Below the pieces are notes generated by a model. That model did no database searches. It was not told where the DNA came from and saw only the letters and a program-made list of their open reading frames with translations. This document shows positions 1-11,407 of a DNA stretch of 64,000 nt, in pieces. Position 1 is the stretch's first letter, and each line of letters begins with the position of its first letter. Made by a program: the position numbers and the translations under genes. This DNA is from Zygaena filipendulae (taxonomy: Eukaryota; Arthropoda; Insecta; Lepidoptera; Zygaenidae), in assembly GCA_907165275.2 (NCBI GenBank), contig OU015650.1, forward strand, positions 9,268,001-9,332,000, written 5' to 3'.

Positions 1-199
1 ATATCGTTGCATCAACCGCTTTAAAATATCAAGTGTGACTCCGCAGTCCACCGAATCCAGACCCTAGCGCCGATCGAGCTCGAGGATTTGCAAGGTACGC
101 ATGCTCACTATCCACCTCTTTCTATATTTTTATTCGGCGCAAATTAAGGGTTCTCGGACTTTGTAATATATTCGCACCGCCGCTCAGGTAATATAGTTT

Positions 200-549
200 T
201 TGCCAAGTTTTCGCTTAAACACCAGCACTTTCAAAAAGTTATCAGATCTTATGTAGAGCCAAGCTTCTAACTCTACAAGGTCTAACTTCACAAACTCTAC
301 ACCTTAGCCGAAATATGTGGCTTGGCCATTTCGCTACATTCACATGGGCCTAAGGTGAAAAATTGGTCCATTTTTCATTACTTTTCTGTTATATAATAAT
401 AGTTCTTTGTGGTAACGAAACGGCCAAGCCACATATTTTGGCTAAGGTGTAGAGTTTGTGAAGTTAGACCTTGTAGAGTTAGAAGCTTGGCTCTACATAA
501 GATCTGATAACTTTTTGAAAGTGCTGGTATATGGTCTCGTCTTGGCAAC
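200..549. repeat. large fold-back inverted repeat, head of a composite element
   Basis: Left arm 221-336 and right arm 412-528 are inverted copies about 95% identical over roughly 117 bp, with a spacer of about 75 bp. Weaker pairing (TTGCCAAG/CTTGGCAA) extends to 200 and 549. A shortened relative with only one arm is at about 42030-42260. The element continues rightwards into 550-1020. Confidence 0.85.
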
Positions 550-1025
550 ATTTTACATGAAAATGATTTTGTTGGGATTTCATTTATTTTTGTAAGTCAA
601 AATTTCAGAAGTCTCATACAAACTTCCATCCCCTAATTTAAGGGATTGAGAGATAAAAGTTACAATTTTTATAATTTTTTTGTTGTTTGTTTACTAATAC
701 TAGCTTACATACCAAATTTCAGCTTTCTAGGACATTAGGAAGTACCCTAAGAATTTTGATGATCATCAGTGAGTCAGTGACGAAATCGGGGTTTTTTAGA
801 TATCAATAAAATCTAAAGGATGGGAGCTATGCAATTAAAACTTAATATGTTCAATAAGTCCGCTATTGACAATATATCCCGAAAATTTTGTTGATCTAGC
901 ATAATCCAAACCCAAGTTATGAGGGTTCAAAAAAACGACGAAGCGCTTCGAGAAAAGGTAGGTAGTGCCCTTGCGCTTTGCTGGCTCGTCTTGGCGGGGG
1001 CACTACCGTGCCCCCAGATTAACTA
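550..1025 (+). mobile_element. composite non-autonomous transposon body with GC-rich hairpin tail
   Basis: The sequence from 590 to 800 reappears inverted at about 44960-45120. The end (960-1020) contains TAGTGCCCTTGCGCTT, and then the hairpin GGGGGCAC-TACC-GTGCCCCC and CAGATTAACTA. The same tail is found at 17757-17822 and 42355-42432, and inverted near 44512. With the fold-back head, the unit spans about 200-1025. A 3' hairpin followed by CTAA resembles a Helitron end, but the palindromic head is atypical, so I leave it unclassified. Confidence 0.65.
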
Positions 1026-1042
1026 AAATTTAATCACAGACG

Positions 1043-1293
1043 ACCCGGTTGGCGCAGAGCTCACCATGCCTACCTGCTAATCAAGGGGTTCCGGGTTCGA
1101 TTCCCGGTGGGGGTGGACTTTGTGTGATGAACACAGGGTTCCATTTTCCAGTCTGGGCGTCTATATGTATACGTATGTAATAATATGTAGTATATACCAC
1201 GTTTCCTTGGTTTCCACGACACAAGCTTATAGCTTAGTGTGGGATCAAGTAGATCTGTGTGTTGTGAAGTGGATTATTATTATTATTATTTTC
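1043..1293 (+). mobile_element. tRNA-derived SINE
   Basis: A tRNA-like head has TGGCGCAGAGCTCA as a box A relative and GGTTCGATTCC at 1094-1104 as box B. The body contains TTTGTGTGATGAACACAGGG, and the end has GATCAAGTAGATCTGTGTG before (ATT)n. The same order occurs inverted at 25172-25407 and as a 3' fragment at 3067-3126. It is not a functional tRNA gene: no acceptor stem closes around the head. Confidence 0.85.
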
Positions 1294-1393
1294 ATTTATA
1301 ATAGTAAGGATTATTTCAAAACTATTCGTTTACCTTGTAGTTGTATTATGTTCAATCACTAAAAATAATATTAATTTATTTAAATTATTAAAT

Positions 1394-1439
1394 TGGTATT
1401 TATGTACTTTTTAATAATTTAAAAAGTACATAAATACCA
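1394..1439. repeat. 21-bp perfect palindrome, 4-nt loop
   Basis: TGGTATTTATGTACTTTTTA plus A (1394-1414) is exactly complementary to 1419-1439, with loop TAAT. It lies about 100 bp beyond the SINE end. No surrounding coding or RNA family is recognised. Confidence 0.85.
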
Positions 1440-2039
1440 CGGACCTGTATAGCTGTGGTAAATACTCATAGTAATAATAAATATTGGCTATACAACTGAG
1501 TTAGTAGTGAGAAGTGTTATACATTGCAATTTATATCTACCTGTAGTCGTTCGTTGATCTCGTTGGTGGGTAATTTGCTTTTAAACATTGTTCAGGTAAT
1601 TGATCCGTTATTAAAGTGAGCGGCTTTTGCTGGTACACAGTGGAGTTGTGGGGCGCACGGGGCCATGTCGCGATTGGAGCGGGTCAAAGGCTTGCCAACA
1701 TTTGTAAAATTAAATTGTGGCATCCACTGTCCATAGGGCTTATGGCGTTGTATGGATAAATGCACCAAATTCGGGTTCGTGTTTATAAATATAAGTAAAT
1801 ATACTTATAAAACAGTACCGTCACTGACTGTCTGACTGACATGCAACGCACTGTCAAAACAGCTGGGCTGGGCGTTATATGCTACAGAAAAATAAAATTT
1901 TGAAATTTCTAAATAAACTCTTTCTCAGTGCTTGTCTACGACATAAAAGATTGTTTTCATTCAACTCTCGTGGGGAGAAAAGGGGTAAAACAAGGGTGAC
2001 ACCGCATGGAATTGCCAGTATATTATGTATATATAAGAT

Positions 2040-2460
2040 TTTCCGAAAAAGGGTTATTCTGAAGCCTCCTCTTGCTGCCTGCCCGAAGGGAGGCAGCAGA
2101 GGTAACTGCTTCGGGGCTGAGCCCCCTGCAGTGGGAAATCCTGCGCTGTCCGCCAATACGTACAGGAACTGGGGAGCGGTAAATGGACCCCGTAGATCGG
2201 CGGGATGGAGCCGACGCCACTCGTGGGGGTGGCATCTAGGCTCCGTCAGCCAAGCTAAGTGGGCTGCAGCGTTTGGCTCGTCATCGCAAGCGTTCAGCTC
2301 GTGTGGCTATTTTTTCCCCTCGGGTGGATAGGCGTGAAGGGGCGCCAGGCCGCGAATATGTTCGTGGTCTGACGCATCAGCTCGCTCAAACATCCGAGAG
2401 GATAGCCATTGGACGAACTTGTCCAGCAGCTCGACAAAAGAGTTATTCCGAGAAATGAGT
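2040..2460. other. GC-rich island of unknown nature, strong local hairpins
   Basis: This 420-bp stretch is far richer in G+C than its surroundings. It includes a near-perfect stem, CCTCTTGCTGCCT paired with AGGCAGCAGAGG, near 2066-2101, and a second stem at about 2107-2130. Open frames exist on both strands (1879-2331, 2273-2458, 2023-2235) but match no family I know. It could be the 5' region of a non-LTR retrotransposon or another decayed element. Confidence 0.35.
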
Positions 2461-3066
2461 CCTTTTATCACTTATAACTAGTAACTCGTACGTATATACT
2501 TTGTGACTGTAAAAAAAGCTGTAGGTAAGATTTTTGATACTGACTGTGCATATTTTCGCAAATATTCTTCTTATATTTCTATGAACGGGGCAGGTAAAGT
2601 CTCACACTATAACTATTCGTAGTCATTGTACTTTCACATGATGCAAATAATAAAAAGTTTTACTGATATAATAAATATTAATAGTACGTATAAAAACCTC
2701 AGTGTCTTTCCAAAATTGTATACGTGCAATGAATATCTCTATTAAAACATTTACAATTTATCGTGTATAAAGTAAATAAAGACATTCGTGTTTTTGACAT
2801 TCATAGGGTATTGTAAGTGAATTGAAGTGTGCACATAAGGGCGGCCGCACCTGAGCACGAGACGCACAATGGGCCCATACAATACGCCCGCCAAGTAAAC
2901 TGAATAACTTTATTTAAGAACACAATAAACCACTTTTTTACTAGAAAGCTTTGAATGCTTAATGGTTCAATAGGTTGAGCGTATGAAGAAAAATACAGGC
3001 GGATATATTTTAACATGGTTTCAGTTTTTGTAAATAACATAGATATATTTATATAACTTTATCTAT

Positions 3067-3126
3067 ATAATAATAATAATAATCCACTTCACAACACACA
3101 GATCTACTTGATCCCACACTAAGCTA
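3067..3126 (-). mobile_element. 3' fragment of the tRNA-derived SINE
   Basis: AATAATCCACTTCACAACAC and AGATCTACTTGATCCCACAC are the inverse of the tail of the SINE at 1043-1293. The tRNA-like head is missing. Confidence 0.8.
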
Positions 3127-4039
3127 TATAACATAGATGCCTATACTATAGATAGAATTATTGAATTGGGTTAATTTATTGTTTTCTAACTATATATTAA
3201 AGTGGCAACAGAATTTTTTTTGGCCACAGAGGTAGATATATAGATAAATAATAATAATTTTCTTATTTTTTTAATAATATTAATTAATTTTGTGGTTTAC
3301 AAGTAGCGTTGTTAAAAAATGCTATTTTCGCGTTTATTACCCATTCTATATGATGTACTTACTGTACTTAGGTCTATATTCACTAAAGAAAATAAAATTT
3401 GTAGGTATTGCTTAAGGAGCAGCTGGTAGTAAAAGAAGAGAGTATTATACAGATCGTAAACAAATTTCACCTATTGTTTGAAATATCTAATGTATAATAT
3501 ATTCAAATCTCGATTATGTATTGTTTATGGATAAACTTGTGGTTTATGGACAAAGGGTCGCGACATCTTATAGCTGCGGCTCGCTCGTCCACTTCATTAA
3601 GGCATGAATTATGAATAGCGATGGCATTAGCATCCATCTGGAGGGCAGGCAGCTACGGGCCGCCATTGTTATGCAGATTGTAACCGGACGTCCCGCGCTC
3701 TCCGGCCATTCACTTCAATGTGAGACGCTTGTAAACAAATTATAGACGGCAAAATTATCGCTCTGTGAATTGTACCTATACTAGGAAGTGAGTTTGATAA
3801 TAGATATCTATAGTAAATAGATATCTAAAATCATTGTACCTACTTATAATATATTAAGTTTTGCACCCACCACTCGGTCCTTGTTTATATTATAGGTACA
3901 GCTCTCTTATCTCTCTTATCACCTTATGGTTGCCTTGAAACGACTGCCTCTCGCCCTCTATAGCAATTTGGTCGACTTTTGATCTCTATCCTTTCTTCTT
4001 ATTTGTCTAAGGTTATTATTACTTTAGAGACAATAAACT

Positions 4040-4279
4040 ACAGGGTGATTTTCATATTGAAATTTACTATGGACGCATTTTAGAGCCCTTCTTTACTAAC
4101 CCTATTGAGAATTTTGCTATGGCAATGCTTGCTATTTCCATAGTAAAATTCGCAATAGTGCATTAATGACGCGTTCAGGCGCATTTCGTCCAATTCGCAA
4201 ATGGTCCAATCCTCCAATTCGCAAATCGTCCCTAAAATGCTTCCATAGCAAATTTCAATACGAAAGCTTCATCTTCACC
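4040..4279. mobile_element. small inverted-repeat element (MITE-like)
   Basis: TATTGAAATTTACTATGGAC and GCATTTTAG (from 4053) are inverted as CTAAAATGCTTCCATAGCAA and ATTTCAATA (to 4261), with a weaker outer match AGGGTGA/TCACCT. There is no coding capacity. The internal TCGTCCAATTCGCAAATGGTCC is a short imperfect direct repeat. Confidence 0.65.
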
Positions 4280-4951
4280 TACCTATATTTGAAATGGAAT
4301 CATTCATATAAAAAGAATTACCTATGTTGTACTCAATCGTACTGAATACCCAATGGTATTCAGTAGGTAGGTACAACAATGCCTAAAATAATGATATCAA
4401 CACTATCAACATTCTAAATTCATACCACGTACATTTCATATCAATCAGAAATCTAATATAGGTACTTACCATAAAGCTAAAATTCATATCATAATTCACA
4501 GGTATATCTTGGGTATATCATTCAGTCACTATCTATTTATAATGAAGTCGGTAAAAATAGAAAATTCTGGTAGACCGATGGTAATAATTGCCTTTTTCTT
4601 ATTTTTCAATTATGACGTTATTATATTAGTGAGAAGTTTGCAATATGTCTTGTTTAATAAAGGGGATGTAAGCTACAAAAGGCAAGAATACCTACGTGTT
4701 TGCTACTGCGGCTAACAGCCTTATGTATCTTAACTGTGTGTGTGAACTGATTACAAGTAGTGTCTAGTTACAAGTACTTTTTGACTTGAGGCAGGGTGTA
4801 GAGCACCCCGACATTCTTGGTTAGGTTCGGTTTGTACTGGTGACTAAGTGGCCAAAGGCAAAATTTGACACTTCAATGATGTGGCAGATCATTTCAAGAA
4901 ATACTACCATTACAGTTTTAATTACCTACTTGATGGTGACGGATATAAATT

Positions 4952-5142
4952 ACTAGCGGTTCCCCGTGGTTTCACCCGCGTTAATTTCAGTGTTCCCGCG
5001 GGAATTCTGGAATAAAAGTACTCTATGTTTCTGTATTCCTGACAACGTGTATGCAAAATTTCACGATGATCCGTTGACCCGTGAAAGCGTAAACAACAAA
5101 CAAATAAACAAACAAACTCACTTTCGCATTTATAATATTAGA
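4952..5142 (-). mobile_element. Lep1-type Helitron-like repeat
   Basis: Reading on the minus strand, the start TAATATTATAAATGCGAAAG leads through CATACACGTTGTCAGGAAT to a CGCGGGTGAAACCACGG hairpin and ends in CTAG. No coding sequence. The family name is from memory. Confidence 0.8.
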
Positions 5143-5744
5143 AAGGATTCGTATAAGATATACATATAGTATAAGAAAAAATAATAATACGTGTTAGATA
5201 TAAATTATTTGCATGTATACCTACACAATGTCGGGCCGTTAAATCATTTGAAATGCAAACATAATATTATACCTAGCGGCCGCCCGAAACACCTCAGGGA
5301 TTAACTGAGTTGCTGGTCCGTCCTGGCAGCGTGTCTGCAAGTATCAAACAGCTATATCTATTTTCTAACAAGGAATCATATCCATACACCGATTGTGTCA
5401 AAAAATCCGCGTTCGATGTGTAATATTTCCGAAAACCTGGAAAATCGCGAGCAATACAGAGTTAGTATTCCAAACAAGGTTAATCTATGTAGATACTTCT
5501 TTTAAAAATTATCTATACATATCAAATTATAATTATATCCTCATTGACGAACCTTTAAGCCCTTAAAATTTTGTGCAAGACTTCCACAGTATATTTACTT
5601 ATCTACATACCGTCTTTGGTACCTATCTACCTATAACGTTTCAACATAACGCTCCTTTTAACGCTTCTTTTACCCGATAGCTAAAAAATAACCATATTAT
5701 ATATCTACTTATGTGATAATTAGTAAGCTTCCAATTAATAATGG

Positions 5745-5925
5745 ACTCGCTGATCCCCGCGGTTTCACCCGCAGTAATTTCGAAGTTCCCGTGAAACTTC
5801 CGGGATAAAAAGTAGCCTTTGTCCTTCCCCGCATCCCTGACAACGTGTATGCAAAATTTCATGAAGATCCGTTGAGCCGTTGAGGCGTGAATTCGTAACA
5901 AACACTTTCACTTTTATAATAATAT
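5745..5925 (-). mobile_element. Lep1-type Helitron-like repeat, degenerate ends
   Basis: Carries the family core on the minus strand (CATACACGTTGTCAGGGATG, GGTGAAACCGCGGGGAT). The terminal CTAGT is mutated to CGAGT, so this is an old copy. Confidence 0.75.
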
Positions 5926-6260
5926 CTATGTAGTAACGATATTCTATGTTTATAATATGATAATATTCTTATTAGCAAAATGATATTGAATTATGTTATT
6001 ATATTACATAGCCTTTTGAAGTGAACAATAATATTCTCTCCCCTGCCGAACTGTATCACTTCAACTCAGGTCATAATAAAGCCTCAAGTAATTAAGCTAA
6101 TGCACGCGGTTACACCCTATGTTAGTTAGATCGTACTTACCCTTACTTCACTCTGAATCTAAGAGAGCCTTACACCTATTAGAGGGTCGACATAAGGGAT
6201 TTTGCAAGACTATCCAGGAGCATTGTCTTACACGTACCAACTGTAGGTATGTATTTAATA

Positions 6261-6594
6261 TCTATACACAAATAAATAAAATTTAAGGGTCTGTTTGTAA
6301 TTCCAAATTAACAGTTTTCCATTAAATGCATGGGTATGAAAGTGTATATATAATATATATTATATATGTGTTTATACATATAGTAAACTTTTTATTGAAT
6401 CAATTTTTAATAATTTTTTCTCTGTCTGTCTGTTTTTTTCCGGCTAATCTCTGAAACGGCCGGACCGATTTTAACGGGACTTTCACTGGCAGATAGCTGA
6501 TGTTGCAAGGACTAACTTAGGCTACTTTTATTTTAGAAAAAAATAATTCCCGTGTGAATTCCGAAACGCACGCTGGTGAAACCGTACAGCTAGT
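6261..6594 (+). mobile_element. Helitron-like repeat, longer subfamily
   Basis: Starts TCTATACACAAATAAATAAA, contains GGCTAATCTCTGAAACGG and GGACCGATTTTAACGG, and ends GGTGAAACCGTACAGCTAGT. A sister copy of the same subfamily and orientation is at 9899-10201. Confidence 0.8.
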
Positions 6595-8149
6595 TTATAC
6601 CTATAAATCTTGCACAATATTAAAAAGACAGAGCTACAAAGTAACCAGTAGTAGTAGTGTTAAAATATTTATCAGAAACTAGCTTTCCCTTTCCGTGGAT
6701 TTGTACGCGATTCACCTCCTTTCAACTCATGAACTCGTGAAAACAAAAAAGTTACGGCAAAAATTGATTGAGTTTGGTGATTTTTCTGTTTTCAGAATAG
6801 ATTTTTTTTTTAGGTTTTTATTCTCTACTGGTATTTCTAATTTATTAGTTACACTTTTCCGCGAGCCAATTTAAGTAAAAGATATTTTTTTTTTGTAATA
6901 TGGTTTATAATTGTTTTCTCAATTACTTACACATTCATTTCAGGCCATTATGTAAAGAGCGGCAGTTTACAATACAATATTATGATTATATACAATACAC
7001 TGATGTTATAAATTAAGTTACAGTACTTGTACCTATAATCAAAGAAATAAATCTATTTCAGCGTTAGGTATCTCAAAATGTTATGGTCGTTTGTTCTAAA
7101 TTTTAATTGCTACGAAATGTATTTACAAAACGTACTAATCTGAAAGCCATTAATAATAATAATTTGCGAATAATATTTGTTCAAAAATTTAACAATATAA
7201 GAATATATTAACAATTACAAATATTTCCTATAAATTCTAACGTAGCATTTTCAATTAATATTTGACATTTAACATTATTATTAGTAAATAATGTTATAAA
7301 ATTTGTTTTTTTTTTAGAAAAGGCAAATTTTTAAATTAATTTTCATAAGTACTAGATTTTTAATAACAAAAGAGAATTTCAATAACTTACTATCCGGTGT
7401 TTAATCATTCATATTTTGTGTTTAAATATCGCTAAATACATTTTTGTCTAAGCAGGGTGACACAGACTAAAGATTTACCTACACTAAATTCGCCGACTTT
7501 ATTTTTTAAGGATTTTAAATGGTCTATACATTTACATAATATTTAAACATTTCAAACTTATTTATTTCATTATTTTATACATTTATCTATATATTTTTGT
7601 AAACGCAATTGAGTCCGAAACTATATATACATATTACACATATGTTATTTCAGCGCGATTCTATGTCTATTATAGTCGCTTTAAAATAAACGATTATTTT
7701 TATTTAACCACATCATGAACAAATTTTTCAATTCTGGTTCTAATTGCGTAGATACCTATATGCATATTTAAGTTTGTTATTGTAAGAACAGATTATTTAC
7801 GAATTAGTTACGTAGATATAGGTAGGTAAGTACTATCACAAACGTGTCCAATGTCCATACTTTGGTTTCCTATGAAATATTACATAATTATTTGATATAA
7901 AACATTATATTCATGACGACAACATGCTTATTTGTATGGGTAAAACCTACTTATTTTATGATGTTATGTACAAATTTAGCCACGCACAAATCTAAATTTA
8001 GTCAATAAAATAAAAAGATCTTCTGTATCCTTATCCTTCTTTGTGAAAAATCCGATCCAAATCGCAGATAGCCTAGCTGCTGCTGTTGCAACGCAATATT
8101 GTATTAATATTTGTACGGAAAACTCTCAGAAACAAGGATAATAATATCG

Positions 8150-8155
8150 TTTATT
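8150..8155 (-). terminator. candidate polyadenylation signal AATAAA
   Basis: TTTATT on the plus strand reads AATAAA on the minus strand, about 105 bp past the stop codon of the DIP-like gene. The next 30 bases contain T-rich CCTTGTTTC. It is the first canonical hexamer found, but in such AT-rich DNA further sites are likely, and neuronal adhesion genes often have long 3' UTRs. Confidence 0.4.
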
Positions 8156-8259
8156 ATAAACTGGAAAGAACAATAAAATACGCGAAATATAGCAAGTGAC
8201 TTTTTTAGTAGGTAAAGAAAGTTCTTTTAACTTTGTGCATGGCTTTTAAGGAGGAAAGT

Positions 8260-8483
8260 TTAGCACGCGGCCAGGACTGAGACTGATATTAAAAATAACG
8301 TGTGCGGAGCGGTGCGAGCGGCGGCCCCGGGGGGCGGCCCGCCCCCGCCGAGGAACTCTGCGTCCTCCTCGCGGGGCCCCCCCTCCCGCAGTGAGCCCTG
8401 CAGCCCGGAGCGCACGTCGTTCTCCAACAGATCCCGCTCGCGCTCCTCAGCCTTGGCAGACTTGCGATGTGGAAGCTCCATTT
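8260..8483 (-). CDS. DIP-like gene, exon 8: linker and GPI-signal C-terminus
   Basis: Acceptor TTGTTATATCAG ends at 8484. The exon begins AA, completing a Glu codon, and encodes MELPHRKSAKAEERERDLLE, an acidic/basic linker, a Gly/Pro/Ala-rich spacer (GGGGPPPGAAARTAPH) and the hydrophobic end TLFLISVSVLAAC before TAA at 8262-8260. With no basic cytoplasmic tail and only 13 hydrophobic residues, a GPI-anchor signal fits better than a transmembrane helix. The exon is markedly GC-rich (8300-8440) against an AT-rich surround, and this gives rise to long antisense reading frames that are not genes. Confidence 0.92.
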
Positions 8484-11372
8484 CTGATATAACAACATTG
8501 TTAAAATTAAATTGAAAACATCTCGTTTACATGCGTAAAGGTTGCGGCATGGTTGTTGGAATTGTACAGCTTGATGATTAATACATATCTACGTCCAATA
8601 TTAATCATAAAGTATTGAACTTTGGTCGGCGACGCCATTGACTGACGATCCCCTGTGTCAAGTACGAGAGCACAGCAGCTCATACTCGGTCGTGTGTTGG
8701 TTTAGTTTGTTATTTGTTTGCGTGATTTCTTAGTGTTGGGCTGTGGCCTGTGGCCAATGACTATTCCCTAATGTTAAGCGTAAATAACTCCTTTATCCTT
8801 AAATAACTCCTAATACCCACTCAAACAGTTTTATTAGGCAGCGTCTTCTAAGTCATCTAGGTAGATAGGTATAACACTTTTAAATTTTTTGTCATTTTAG
8901 AACTTGATTGTACGTGTACATATAATTTGTCTGTGCTTATGCGTATATACATATTAGTGTAATATTATGCATACTTAGTACATATTTGTACGAACCGTAT
9001 AATCTTATGTTCCCTTCGGCATCACCTATAGAGTTCTTGGATATGCACTTGTAACCGCCAAGATCGGTGCCGCGGATGTTGCGGATGACCAGCCGCATCT
9101 GGACACTGTACGACGAGCTAACAATCTCGCTCATTTGGTATTTGTCGTTGGTTATTATCATCTCACCTGTACAACAACAGAAGAGAACAAATTAAAATTT
9201 GACAACAATTTGATGTGTAATGGTGATCAAGTCAGATTAGGTTTGTAGCAGTTAAAACCTTACCATACATTATGATTTTTTTGATTAAACCGTCAGTCGT
9301 CGAGAAGGGAAGTTCAGCTAGTCATCACATTATAAGAAATTATCCTGTGTCTTATAATATAAGAAATGTCTTATAAAACATACAGTCACTTTGGTTGTTA
9401 TTACAAGAAAAGTCGGGTAAGACACGCGCATAGTATTTTTTGTCGGATGCCTGTAAGAAAATTTCTTATAATGAACAAAAGGCCTAAAGCAGACTAGACT
9501 TGTCGGACTGTACTGATAATGAACTGTGGTAACATTATTACTTGTTAATGCAGTTATATGCTTCATCGCTTTTATTCATCGCGAGGTTTTCCGATCATTT
9601 ATATTCTCCCGTTTCCGACCATTGTCCACCCGATATCGTGTTGAAATATGTTGTTCCGGCGCATAACAGAACATAATGTTTGTGTGTTATATTATTTATA
9701 GTATATCTATGATGGCAATAAGAAATATAAGATAGATACCATCCGTAATAAAACTAACCGATTCGGAATTCATAATGTTATGCTCATGTAAATAAGTAGG
9801 TATATATAACAAATTAAAGAAGAAAAAAAACGTTTAATGAATTTTTTCAATCCAGTGTTTATTTCTGTTGTATACGTATTTCGCGGTTGACTTTTTCTAT
9901 CTATAGATACATATAAATAAAATTTAAGTGTCTGTTTGTGATTCCAAATTAACATCTTTTCACTAAATGCATCTGAAAGTAAATACGGTAGGTACTTAGG
10001 TACATAAAAAAATCATTTTTTTATTTTTGTCTTTCTGTCTGTCTGTCTTTTTGATCCGGCTAATCTCTGAAACGGCTGGACCGATTTTAACGGAACTTTC
10101 ACTGTTATAAGAAATCAGTTGGGCTACTTTTATTTTAGAAAAAATAAGTTCCTGCGGGAATCCCGAAATTTACCCTGATGAAACCGCGGGGTACAGCTAG
10201 TCACCTATAATATGTTGTTAGAGAACAAAATCGAACTAGCATTACGACCACAAAATAAATACGTAATACTATCCTTAAATTATTACTTTGGATATAAAAA
10301 AATAACTTTTTTTAATTTTAGCCGATACTTATTATGAATAATAAAAAAAAAACTGAGGCGTTTCAAATAGGCTTGAGCAGTTTAAGTTGTACGTAGGTAT
10401 ATTCGTCGTCAGCTACATTATTACCTCGACCGAGGGCTACTTCGCTTTTGCTCATCCTATATTAAAAATTGCATGCATTCTTTTTGCGCCGCTTTATTTT
10501 GCGGGTGGAGTTTTTTATTTATATCCACACAGCCACCATACATAGCTTCGAGTTCTTAATGCTCAAGTATTATAAGGAAAATTTTATACGATTAAAATAT
10601 AATATCAACATAGGTAAACGTAAATAATCGTTGTGAAATTGAAAGACGAAGAGAAAGACTTAACGCCAAAAAAACAAAAAAAAACACGCTTTAAGAATAT
10701 ACTGAACTAAAAAGTAATTGCCTATAAGACCAGAGTAAATGACAACTTCTAAAAACGTGAATTGAATAATACACAATAGATACGTAGTGAAACAATCTGA
10801 AACTGTTGGCTCAGTAGTGCTTACCTACTTGTATCCAAAGTTCATTAATAACAATGTCAAGTCAAAGATGCCGTGAACAGTAAGACTAGGTATTGGATAG
10901 CGTCTGCTTTGTGTGAATTGACCACAAATCTGTGGGTCACTTGGTGCTCCTGACACTAGCAACCACCCGTCAACAACACGGGTGCTTTTGTTTATTAACC
11001 TACAAAATTAGTTGGTATACTGCAAATCTATTGAAATTATTATTCACTCATTTTGATGTAAAAAGCGTGACCCAAGTTCGGATGAAGTAATCATGAGTCA
11101 TGACGGAAACGTGCAAGCTGCAGTTTCTGCTCAGTTTATAATGGCTCATTTATTTTTAGCTTAATTGTCGCATCTGTCAAAACGTTGAATAAGTTTTGCT
11201 TGGTTTACTCTAACCTAGCGTAAAGTTCATCACTCCATCCGCTATCACTCATTCACGCACTTACATATAGGAGGTATGTTTTATAAAATTAAGACTTCTT
11301 TGGTCACTTCTTTTGGCAATTTTGGGATGAGGAAAAAGGGTGACTGTCACGCTTAAATTCCTTCAATGCAGT

Positions 11373-11407
<35 letters not shown>

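Larger units (their letters stand above)
1..8149. other. 3' flanking region: repeats only, no second gene recognised
   Basis: Contains a fold-back element, a SINE, a palindrome, a GC-rich island, an inverted-repeat element and Helitron-like fragments listed separately. The stretches 1440-1860, 3130-4030, 4280-4940, 5150-5740 and 6600-8150 show no conserved coding pattern and nothing I recognise. Part of 7000-8150 may be the gene's 3' UTR. Confidence 0.5.

Noticed and set aside
1043..1115. tRNA gene
   Set aside because: Box A and B are present, but the clover-leaf acceptor stem is not, and the sequence continues into a repeated SINE body.
1879..2458. Overlapping open frames on both strands in the GC-rich island
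   Set aside because: GC-rich DNA gives long frames by chance on both strands; none resembles a protein family.
8289..8515. Other-frame and antisense open frames over exon 8
   Set aside because: They overlap the exon whose frame is fixed by splice phase and family homology; GC richness explains them.
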